Translations under genes and position numbers: made by a program
Shown: positions 1 to 5,267 of the stretch, one piece after another
Layout of the letters: each line of letters starts with the position of its first letter
Numbering within the stretch: position 1 is the stretch's first letter
Notes under the pieces: model-generated
The model's database searches: none
Told to the model about the DNA's origin: nothing
The model's input: only the letters and a program-made list of their open reading frames with translations
Source of the DNA: Pseudomonadota bacterium
Lineage (GTDB): Bacteria; Pseudomonadota; Alphaproteobacteria; Azospirillales; Azospirillaceae
Direction of reading: 5' to 3'
Length of the DNA: 7,782 bases
Assembly (NCBI GenBank): GCA_023416455.1
Contig: JAEZHQ010000186.1
Coordinates: 1 to 7,782, forward strand

Positions 1-797
1 GCCGACAGCCGGCGGCCGGCGAGGTCGGCGCCGGTCACCAGGGCGAGATCCAGGTCGAGCCGCGCGCCATCGGCGCCCTGGCTGTCCACCCAGCGCTCGT
101 GCGCGGCGACGGCCTCCAGGAAGACCGCGGCCGCCATCGGCCGGTAGGCGGGCTGCACGATGGCGTCGGCCGGCAGCGCGAAGGGAATGTAGGTGCGGGC
201 GAGCGTCGCCTGGTCGATGACCGTCCCGCCGAAGGTGGCCCCGTCCAGCGTGGCGCCCCAGAAGTCGGTGCCGACCAGCACCGCGGAGGTCAGCTCCGCC
301 CCGGTGAGGTCGGCGTCGTTGAGGTCGGCGCCGCTCAGGTCGCAGCCCGTGAAGTTGGCCCCGGCCAGGATGGAGCGCTCCATCTTCGCCTCGGTCAGGC
401 GGGCGATGCCGCCGCCGCTCCCCGGCCCGCGGCTCTCCCCCATCAGCGCGCCGGCGCGGAAGTCGGCGCCGCGCAGGTTGGCGTCGGTCAGCTGCGCGCG
501 GTGGAGGTTGGCGCCGCGCAGGTCGGCCCCGGCCAGCGTCGCCCCGATGAGGCTGGCCCCTTCCAGGTCGGCGCCGAACAGGTCGGCCTGGGACAGGTCG
601 GCCCGGGCGAGGCGGCAACCCGCGAGGTTGGCGCCGGCCAGCTTGGCGCCGGCCAGGCTGATCCCGTCCAGGGTGAGGCGGGACAGGTCGCGGAAGCTGA
701 GGTCGGCGCGCTTGCCGCCGCGGCGCTTCACCCAGGCCTGATGGGCGACGATGATCGCTTTGATCGCGTCGAGATCGTTGGGGGCCTGATCGGCCAT
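1..797 (-). CDS. Pentapeptide-repeat protein, 3' end beyond window
   Basis: This gene starts at ATG 797 and is open for 265 codons to the left edge, so its C-terminus is missing. Residues about 32-116 and 135-200 are rich in A(D/N)LxG-type pentapeptides (ADLRG, ANLAG, ADLSQ), the signature of a right-handed quadrilateral beta-helix. A Gly/Ser-rich linker at about 117-134 interrupts the solenoid. A short module with His-x2-Trp, a Gly/Arg turn and an Asp-Leu pair occurs before the first block (H19, W22) and again after the second (H233, W236). No signal peptide or membrane segment is visible, so a cytoplasmic location is inferred. Pentapeptide proteins range from DNA mimics to scaffolds, and nothing here fixes the role. 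The start has no good Shine-Dalgarno, but no alternative ATG or GTG lies in frame nearby. A terminator separates it from mlaC upstream, so it is probably its own transcription unit. Confidence 0.88.
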   Translation of the reverse strand, partial: MADQAPNDLDAIKAIIVAHQAWVKRRGGKRADLSFRDLSRLTLDGISLAGAKLAGANLAGCRLARADLSQADLFGADLEGASLIGATLAGADLRGANLHRAQLTDANLRGADFRAGALMGESRGPGSGGGIARLTEAKMERSILAGANFTGCDLSGADLNDADLTGAELTSAVLVGTDFWGATLDGATFGGTVIDQATLARTYIPFALPADAIVQPAYRPMAAAVFLEAVAAHERWVDSQGADGARLDLDLALVTGADLAGRRLS

Positions 798-843
798 CGG
801 TTGGGTGCGCCCGCTGCTGCGTCGGAGAGTGCCCTGTATGGCG

Positions 844-872
844 AGAATACCCCTTTCGATGCAGCGCGTCAC
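844..872 (-). promoter_or_regulatory. Candidate sigma-70 promoter of the pentapeptide gene
   Basis: Reading the minus strand, GTGACG (872-867; 4 of 6 matches to TTGACA) is followed after exactly 17 bases by TATTCT (849-844; 4 of 6 matches to TATAAT). This would start transcription near 837 and give a leader of about 40 bases before ATG 797. It lies just downstream of the mlaC-side terminator, where a promoter for this gene is expected. Each hexamer is imperfect and chance matches are possible. Confidence 0.33.
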
Positions 873-892
873 GATGTCGCCGGGGGGCGCGC

Positions 893-923
893 AAAACGGG
901 CCGCCCCCGGGGGAGCGGCCCGT
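893..923 (-). terminator. Rho-independent terminator after mlaC
   Basis: A perfect 9-bp stem pairs 896-904 (ACGGGCCGC) with 915-923 (GCGGCCCGT). The C and G runs between them can extend the stem past one bulged A. Read on the minus strand, the hairpin is followed at once by TTTT (896-893), the usual form of an intrinsic terminator. It lies 164 bases beyond the mlaC stop and 96 bases before the start of the pentapeptide gene, so it should end the mlaA-mlaC transcript. The U-run is short, as is common in GC-rich genomes. Confidence 0.72.
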
Positions 924-938
924 CCACGTCAAAGCGAT

Positions 939-1094
939 GGCCGGCTCGGCCGGCCCTTTGATGAGACGGCCGGCTCAGCCGGTCTCTTGAAGAAGGCCGG
1001 CTCAGCCGGTCTCTTGAAGAAGGCCGGCTCAGCCGGTGCTTGGATAATAAGGCCGGCTCAGCCGGTGCTTGGATAATAAGGCCGGCTCAGCCGG
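939..1094. repeat. Six-copy tandem array of a GC-rich 15-base palindrome
   Basis: GGCCGGCTCAGCCGG occurs at 968-982, 995-1009, 1022-1036, 1051-1065 and 1080-1094. A one-base variant, GGCCGGCTCGGCCGG, occurs at 939-953. Start-to-start distances are 29, 27, 27, 29 and 29. Each copy can form a CCGGC / GCCGG stem around a 3-base loop. Spacers also repeat: TCTCTTGAAGAA twice (983-994, 1010-1021) and TGCTTGGATAATAA twice (1037-1050, 1066-1079); the leftmost spacer is unique. The rightmost palindrome contains the last mlaC codons and its TGA stop (1089-1087). On the mlaC strand each hairpin is followed by a short pyrimidine-rich stretch such as CTTATTATCC, so the units may act as weak successive terminators or 3'-end stabilisers. 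Confidence 0.93.
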
Positions 1095-1704
1095 CTTGGC
1101 CGACCTTGTTGCGCAGCGCCTGGATCAGACCGTCGACCCGGTTGCCGTTCTGCTGGATGACCGAGGCGAATTCCTGGCGCTGCGTGACGCCCATGCTGAC
1201 GCCCTCGACCATCACGTCGATGATCTTGTACTGGCCGTCGCGCTTGCGCACGCGCCAGTCGACGTTCACCGGCGGGCCGTTGGGGCGGACGATCTGGGTG
1301 GTGACCATCGAATCGGTCTCGCCCTCCGGCCGGGAGCCGGTGATCCTGAAGGTCTCGCCCGAATACTCGACGAAGCGGTCGGCGTAGGTCTTCACGATCA
1401 GGCGCTCGAACAGCTTCTGGTACTCGTCGTGCTGCTGCGGGGTGGCCTGGTTCCAGTAGCGGCCCAGCACCCAGCGTCCGATGTAGGGCACGTCGAAGCC
1501 GCGGTAGAGCAGGGTGCGGAAGCGCTGGACCGCCTGGTCGCGCGACAGGCTCTTGTCGGAGAAGGTGGCGACGGCCTCGTTCCCCAGAGTCTGGATGAAC
1601 GAGACCGCGCCGGGATCGGCGGTCTGGGCGGAGGCGGGGCGGGCGACCCAGCTGCTCACCGCGAGCAGGGCCGCACACACGAGGAACAGGCGACGTGTCA
1701 GCAT
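1087..1704 (-). CDS. mlaC: MlaC-family periplasmic phospholipid-binding protein
   Basis: This 205-residue protein belongs to the MlaC/Ttg2D family, soluble periplasmic carriers that shuttle phospholipids between the outer-membrane MlaA complex and the inner-membrane MlaFEDB transporter. It has a Sec signal peptide: basic MLTRR, a hydrophobic core, and probable cleavage after ASA at residue 26. Family hallmarks are the RFRTLLYRGFDVPYIGRWVLG stretch (61-81), YADRFVEYSGE (107-117), VDWRVRKRDGQYKIIDVMVEG (148-168) and a C-terminal segment with QRQEFASVIQ (175-184). The length is normal. It follows mlaA after 82 bases on the same strand and is probably cotranscribed. The ATG at 1704 lacks a strong Shine-Dalgarno, but the signal peptide supports it. 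The stop codon lies inside the last copy of a palindromic repeat array. Some relatives, such as HpnM, act in hopanoid transport; pairing with mlaA favours the Mla role. Confidence 0.93.
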   Translation of the reverse strand: MLTRRLFLVCAALLAVSSWVARPASAQTADPGAVSFIQTLGNEAVATFSDKSLSRDQAVQRFRTLLYRGFDVPYIGRWVLGRYWNQATPQQHDEYQKLFERLIVKTYADRFVEYSGETFRITGSRPEGETDSMVTTQIVRPNGPPVNVDWRVRKRDGQYKIIDVMVEGVSMGVTQRQEFASVIQQNGNRVDGLIQALRNKVGQAG

Positions 1705-1768
1705 GGCAAGGCAAAGGTGGCTGGCGCGGAGGCTTTGTCAACGGTCATCGGACGCAACTCTTCCATCC

Positions 1769-1783
1769 CCGGCGCTTTGCCGG
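1769..1783. other. Intercistronic inverted repeat between mlaA and mlaC
   Basis: CCGGC (1769-1773) and GCCGG (1779-1783) pair around a 5-base loop, three bases past the mlaA stop codon. No T-run follows on the minus strand, so it is not a convincing terminator. It may be a processing or stability hairpin that affects the mlaA to mlaC ratio, or it may be chance in GC-rich DNA. Confidence 0.35.
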
Positions 1784-1786
1784 TCC

Positions 1787-2560
1787 TCAGGGTTTGGGGC
1801 TCTCGTCGAAGTCCGGGAACTCCGGGGTCTCCACCGCCGCGTTGTCGCGGATGGCGGCGGCCCGCTGCTGACCGTACAGGCTGCGCAGCGTGGCGTAGAA
1901 GTCGAGTGAGTTGCGCCGCAGGTCGTCGATCTCGGTCAGAAGCTGCGAGCGGCGGTCGATCACCGTCGTCCCGGCGCGGCCGTACAGCAACGCGTCCTGG
2001 TCGTTGCCCTGGGCCCAGATGCGCAGGGGATCGGCAAGCGCGTCCACCCCGTAGCCGACCGTGTCGCGCAGGTTGGACGGGCCGAGCAGGGGCAGCACGA
2101 TGTAGGGGCCGGGGCCGACGCCCCAGACCGCCAGCGTCTGGCCGAAATCCTCCTGCTGCTCGTTCAGCCCGACCTCGGCGGCGACGTCGGCGAGGCCGCC
2201 CAGGCCGAGGATGGTGTTGGTCATGAAGCGGCCGGTGGCCACCTGGGCGCCCTCGAAATCGCCTTGCAGCAGGTTGTTGGCGATGTGGAGCGGGCCGAGC
2301 AGGTTCTGGATCACGTTGTGGACCGCCTGCCGCACCGGGTCGGGCACGAGGCCCACATAGATCTCGGCGGCCGGGCGAATCAGAAGGACGTCGGCCGCCT
2401 CGTTGGCGGCGAAGACGAATCGGTTCGGCACTTCCAGCGGGTCGCTGACCACGGCGTCCGCGTCACCGGCACCCGGTGCGCTGGCGCAGCCCGATGCGGC
2501 GAGGGCGACGGCCAGGACGGCCGGGCGGAGGAAGGAGCGGGAAAGGCTGGCCAGCTTCAT
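1787..2560 (-). CDS. mlaA: MlaA (VacJ) outer-membrane lipoprotein
   Basis: MlaA forms an outer-membrane ring that removes misplaced phospholipids from the outer leaflet and hands them to MlaC. The 257-residue product starts with a lipoprotein signal ending at LAASGC, with the lipidated Cys at residue 25. The family core follows: DPLEVPNRFVFAANEAAD (40-57), RPAAEIY (62-68), HNVIQNLLGPLHIANNLLQG (81-100), ATGRFMTNTILGLGGLADVA (108-127), EDFGQTLAVWGVGPGPYIVLP (137-157) and LLGPSNLRDTVG (158-169). The tail is acidic and Pro-rich. The frame is open upstream to 2749, but ATG 2560 is chosen because it places the signal sequence at the N-terminus and has an AGAAAAGAG ribosome-binding stretch about 10 bases upstream. 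It is the first gene of a pair with mlaC. The mlaFEDB transporter genes are not in the window. Confidence 0.94.
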   Translation of the reverse strand: MKLASLSRSFLRPAVLAVALAASGCASAPGAGDADAVVSDPLEVPNRFVFAANEAADVLLIRPAAEIYVGLVPDPVRQAVHNVIQNLLGPLHIANNLLQGDFEGAQVATGRFMTNTILGLGGLADVAAEVGLNEQQEDFGQTLAVWGVGPGPYIVLPLLGPSNLRDTVGYGVDALADPLRIWAQGNDQDALLYGRAGTTVIDRRSQLLTEIDDLRRNSLDFYATLRSLYGQQRAAAIRDNAAVETPEFPDFDESPKP

Positions 2561-2590
2561 GGGCGACGGCTCTTTTCTGGAAGGCACGAG

Positions 2591-2707
2591 GCGGTCGGGT
2601 GACCGCGCCGTGGCCCGGCTTGGGAAAGCGGATTCCGCTTGCTCGGACGACGACGGCGCACCGACACCGGACATTGGCCGGTGGGGACCATTCAACATCC
2701 GTTGAAT
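2591..2707 (-). promoter_or_regulatory. Structured mlaA leader with clustered inverted repeats
   Basis: Upstream of mlaA lie four inverted repeats: GCGGTC/GACCGC (2591-2596 with 2601-2606), the near-perfect palindrome AAGCGGATTCCGCTT (2626-2640), CACCGG/CCGGTG (2665-2670 with 2678-2683) and ATTCAACATCCGTTGAAT (2690-2707, two 7-base arms and a 4-base centre). The last is relatively AT-rich, unlike its surroundings, and is the best operator candidate. The others could fold in the mRNA leader. I could not find a convincing -35/-10 pair between 2707 and the rpoH stop, so the start site, and which repeats are transcribed, remain unknown. Confidence 0.4.
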
Positions 2708-2809
2708 CAATCCCCTAGCACAGGCGTCGCCGTTTGGCCAGCCTACCAAGCAATGTCACTGAACGGCCGCGCGCATCTGTGGTAGAGCTGCCGCGCCTTC
2801 CCTCCTGCC

Positions 2810-3694
2810 TCAGCCGACCAGCTTCTGTTCCAGCGCCGCGTTCCGGATGGCCTTTTGCAGCTTCTCGAAGGCGCGCACCTCGATCTGGCGGACGCGCTCG
2901 CGGCTGATGCCATATTTCTGGGACAGATCTTCCAGGGTCGTCGGGTTGTCGCGCAGGCGGCGCTCGACCAGGATGTGGCGCTCGCGCTCGTTGAGGTGCT
3001 CCATGGCCTGGGCCAGGAGCTTGCGCCGCTTGCCCAGCTCCTCGCTTTCGGCGAGCGAGATCTCCTGGTTGGCCGTCTCGTCCACCAGCCAGTCCTGCCA
3101 TTCGCCCTCGCTGTCGGCGCGCAGGGGCGCGTTCAGCGAATGGTCGGGGGCGCCCAGGCGGCGGTTCATGTTCACGACGTCCTGTTCGGGCACGTCGAGC
3201 GCGGTGGCGATGGAGCGCACCTGCTCCGGCGACATGTCGCCGTCCTCGATGGCCTGCATCTGGCCCTTCAGCCGGCGCAGGTTGAAGAACAGCTTCTTCT
3301 GCGCGGCGGTGGTGCCCATCTTGACGAGGGACCAGGAGTGCAGGATGTATTCCTGGATGGCGGCGCGAATCCACCACATGGCGTAGGTGGCCAGCCGGAA
3401 CCCGCGGTCCGGGTCGAAGCGCTTGACCGCCTGCATCATGCCGACGTTGCCTTCGGAAATCAGCTCGGACAGCGGCAGGCCGTAGCCGCGATAACCCATG
3501 GCGATCTTCGCGACGAGGCGCAGATGGCTGGTCACCAGCTTGTGCGCGGCAGCCGAATCCTCATGCTCCTGCCAGCGCTTGGCCAGCATGTATTCCTCCT
3601 CGGCCGCAAGCATGGGGAACTTGCGGATCTCCTGGAGGTAGCGCGAGAGGTTGCTTTCGGAGCTGATGACCGGAACGCTGGACAGTGTCGCCAT
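2810..3694 (-). CDS. rpoH: RNA polymerase heat-shock sigma factor RpoH (sigma-32)
   Basis: This 294-residue sigma-70 family protein directs RNA polymerase to heat-shock promoters. Region 2 spans about 51-122, with LVAKIAMGYRGYGLPLSELI (60-79), EGNVGMMQAVKRFDPDRGFR (81-100) and LATYAMWWIRAAIQEYI (101-117) for core binding and -10 recognition. The RpoH box QKKLFFNLR (132-140) separates sigma-32 from other group members. Region 4.2, with TLEDLSQKYGISRERVRQIE (253-272), is the -35-binding helix-turn-helix. The length is normal. ATG 3694 has a strong GAGAGGG ribosome-binding site at 3708-3702, 7 bases upstream. It lies downstream of rluD on the same strand with a 158-base gap, an arrangement I recall from other alphaproteobacteria. 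Many alphaproteobacteria have two or more RpoH paralogues; which one this is cannot be told from the sequence alone. Confidence 0.97.
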   Translation of the reverse strand: MATLSSVPVISSESNLSRYLQEIRKFPMLAAEEEYMLAKRWQEHEDSAAAHKLVTSHLRLVAKIAMGYRGYGLPLSELISEGNVGMMQAVKRFDPDRGFRLATYAMWWIRAAIQEYILHSWSLVKMGTTAAQKKLFFNLRRLKGQMQAIEDGDMSPEQVRSIATALDVPEQDVVNMNRRLGAPDHSLNAPLRADSEGEWQDWLVDETANQEISLAESEELGKRRKLLAQAMEHLNERERHILVERRLRDNPTTLEDLSQKYGISRERVRQIEVRAFEKLQKAIRNAALEQKLVG

Positions 3695-3701
3695 GGTATG
3701 A

Positions 3702-3750
3702 CCCTCTCAGACGGTCGCCGTTCCGTGCCTTCTGCCGGGCACGTGACCGT
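3702..3750 (-). promoter_or_regulatory. Foldable rpoH 5' leader next to the ribosome-binding site
   Basis: Two nested inverted repeats lie just upstream of the rpoH ribosome-binding site. The outer pair is 3711-3716 (ACGGTC) with 3745-3750 (GACCGT). The inner pair is 3724-3729 (CGTGCC) with 3738-3743 (GGCACG), around an 8-base loop. The stem ends about 3 bases from the GAGAGGG site (3708-3702). In the mRNA, the GACC of the outer stem's downstream arm could also pair with the GGTC overlapping the end of that site, so two alternative folds are possible. Translational control of rpoH by mRNA structure is established in E. coli; its use here is inference. Confidence 0.42.
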
Positions 3751-3852
3751 TTACTATGCCGTGCCGCACAGCCGAAGGCCAGACCGGACCTGGGGCTGGA
3801 GGCACCTGACGAAACAAAAGATAACCGACTTGGCGGCGTGGGTATAGTCTCT

Positions 3853-4857
3853 TTATAGTGATTCTAAGGTGTCAAGCAGCGCCCGAATATCCAAGGGCAG
3901 CTTTGCCGCAAAGCGCACCGGCTCGCCATTGGCCGGGTGCAGGAAGGTGAGCGCCGTGGCGTGCAGCGCTTGCCGTGGAAAGCCAACAAGACGGCTGCGC
4001 TGCGGTTCCGGAAGCGACGAGGCGTGCCGGCCGCCGGGCCGCCCGGAGCGGCCCCGGCCGTAGAGCGGGTCGCCGACCAGCGGGTGGCCGATGTGCGCCA
4101 TGTGCACGCGGATCTGATGGGTGCGCCCGGTCTCCAGCCGGCACTCGACCAGCGCCGCGGCGGTCCCGTAGGCGGCCAGCACGCGGTAGCGGGTGGCGGC
4201 GGGCTTCCCGCCGCCGGCCAGCACCGCCATCTTCTTGCGGTCGGCGGGGCTGCGGCCGATGTTGCCCTCGATCCGGCCCTCGCGGGGGGAGGGGACGCCC
4301 CACACCAGCGCCTGGTAGGTGCGGCTGAGCGAGCGGTCGGAGAACTGGCCGGTCAGCGCCTGGTGGGCGCGGTCGTTCTTGGCGACCACCATCAGGCCGC
4401 TGGTGTCCTTGTCGAGCCGGTGCACGATGCCCGGCCGGCGGACGCCGCCGATGCCCGACAGGCCGTCGCCGCAATGGGCGAGCAGCGCGTTCACCAGCGT
4501 GTTGTCGGGGTTGCCGGCGGCGGGATGGACCACCAGCCCGGCGGGCTTGTCGATGACCAGCACGTCCTCGTCCTCGTGGATGACGGTCAGCGGGATGTTC
4601 TGGGCTTCCGGCTGTGCAGGCTCAGCTTCGGGGATGAAAACGTCGAAAGTTTGGCCGGGTTTGACCCGCAGGGAGGCGTCCGTTATGGTCCGCCCGCCTT
4701 CGCGCACGCAGCCCTGCTCCAGCAGGGCCTGGACGCGCGAGCGCGACAGGCCGGGCAGCCCCGCCGCCAGCGCCTTGTCGAGCCGTTCGCCGGCCGCCTC
4801 CTCCGGGACCAGGACGGCGAGCGGCCCATGGTTGCTGGCATCGCGGCTCTCGGGCAT
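3853..4857 (-). CDS. rluD: RluD-type 23S rRNA pseudouridine synthase
   Basis: This 334-residue RluA/RluD-family enzyme converts uridines to pseudouridine in 23S rRNA helix 69 (E. coli positions 1911, 1915 and 1917) during late large-subunit assembly. An S4 RNA-binding domain covers about 22-80 (ERLDKALAAGLPGLSRSRVQ). The catalytic domain follows, with the Asp motif HRLDKDTSG (146-154, D149 catalytic), DKPAGLVVHP (103-112) and the late motifs LETGRTHQIRVH (241-252) and GHPLVGDPLYG (257-267). All key residues are present. ATG 4857 has GAGGAG about 12 bases upstream, a slightly long spacing. The gene is divergent from the membrane-protein gene at 4911, with 53 bases between them, and lies upstream of rpoH. 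RluC is an alternative, but the S4 domain, length and rpoH neighbour favour RluD. The reading frame ends LLDTLESL with TAA at 3855-3853. Confidence 0.93.
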   Translation of the reverse strand: MPESRDASNHGPLAVLVPEEAAGERLDKALAAGLPGLSRSRVQALLEQGCVREGGRTITDASLRVKPGQTFDVFIPEAEPAQPEAQNIPLTVIHEDEDVLVIDKPAGLVVHPAAGNPDNTLVNALLAHCGDGLSGIGGVRRPGIVHRLDKDTSGLMVVAKNDRAHQALTGQFSDRSLSRTYQALVWGVPSPREGRIEGNIGRSPADRKKMAVLAGGGKPAATRYRVLAAYGTAAALVECRLETGRTHQIRVHMAHIGHPLVGDPLYGRGRSGRPGGRHASSLPEPQRSRLVGFPRQALHATALTFLHPANGEPVRFAAKLPLDIRALLDTLESL

Positions 4858-4910
4858 CGTTCGGCAGAACTCCTCAATTCATGCATCCGCGCGAGAGTGG
4901 ACCCCAAACC

Positions 4911-5267
4911 GTGAAGTTCCTCAAGGCACTCATCGTCATCATGGGCGTGCTGATCATCGCGGGCTTCGCGGTGATCGGCGTCGAGCTGGCCCGGCGCTTC
5001 TCCGATCCCGACCGCCGCGCCGACACCGCCGACCGCGTCGTCGTCCCCGCCGGCCGGTCCGACGAGGTGGCGCTCGGCCTGCCGCCCGGATCGCGCATCG
5101 GCGACCCGGTGGCCGCCGGCAACCGCGTGCTGTTCCGCGTGACGGTGCCGGACGGGGAGGACCGCCTGTATGTCATGGATCCGCGCTCCGGCGCCATCAC
5201 CGTGACCGTGACCACCGGGACGGCGGCCGGTCCGGTCGCCGCCGGCCAGCCGGGGGACGGGCGGTGA
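4911..5267 (+). CDS. Small single-pass membrane protein, DUF6476-like
   Basis: This is a 118-residue protein if the GTG at 4911 is used. It begins MKFLKALIVIMGVLIIAGFA, one membrane helix (about 5-24), followed by basic and acidic residues and a small domain of about 70 residues containing LGLPPGSRIGDPVAAGNRVLF and LYVMDPRSGAITV. This layout resembles the alphaproteobacterial DUF6476 family, which I recall near rluD in other genomes; the assignment is from memory and tentative. Function is unknown. The frame also opens at ATG 4881, but GTG 4911 has a better ribosome-binding stretch (GAGAG) and gives the classic Lys-then-hydrophobic start. The stop codon overlaps the start of the next gene by 4 bases, which suggests translational coupling with the aldolase. 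Confidence 0.72.
   Translation: MKFLKALIVIMGVLIIAGFAVIGVELARRFSDPDRRADTADRVVVPAGRSDEVALGLPPGSRIGDPVAAGNRVLFRVTVPDGEDRLYVMDPRSGAITVTVTTGTAAGPVAAGQPGDGR

Noticed and set aside
99..1076. Long plus-strand open frame of 325 codons through the palindrome array
   Set aside because: It is antisense to the pentapeptide gene, has a low-complexity composition, and its C-terminus is just the translated array (AGSAGLLKK units).
939..1094. CRISPR array, suggested by a regular 27-29 base period
   Set aside because: The repeated unit is only 15 bases, the spacers are 12-14 bases and are themselves repeated, and there are no cas genes. It is a tandem repeat.
1058..1741. 227-codon minus-strand frame overlapping mlaC, starting at TTG 1741
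   Set aside because: It is an Arg/Pro-rich shadow of mlaC in another frame with no recognisable features; mlaC has clear family motifs.
2561..2749. 63-residue N-terminal extension of MlaA
   Set aside because: It would bury the lipoprotein signal and Cys in the interior; the ATG at 2560 has a ribosome-binding stretch and a proper signal sequence.
3852..3875. TTGACA (3875-3870) followed by TATAAA (3857-3852) as an rpoH promoter
   Set aside because: The spacing is only 12 bases, too short for sigma-70, and a sigma-32 type alignment also misses the usual spacing. Both boxes lie in or at the end of rluD. The real rpoH promoter was not identified.
4319..5263. Upstream extension of the aldolase frame
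   Set aside because: This part is antisense to rluD and overlaps the membrane-protein gene; the family N-terminus begins at GTG 5264.
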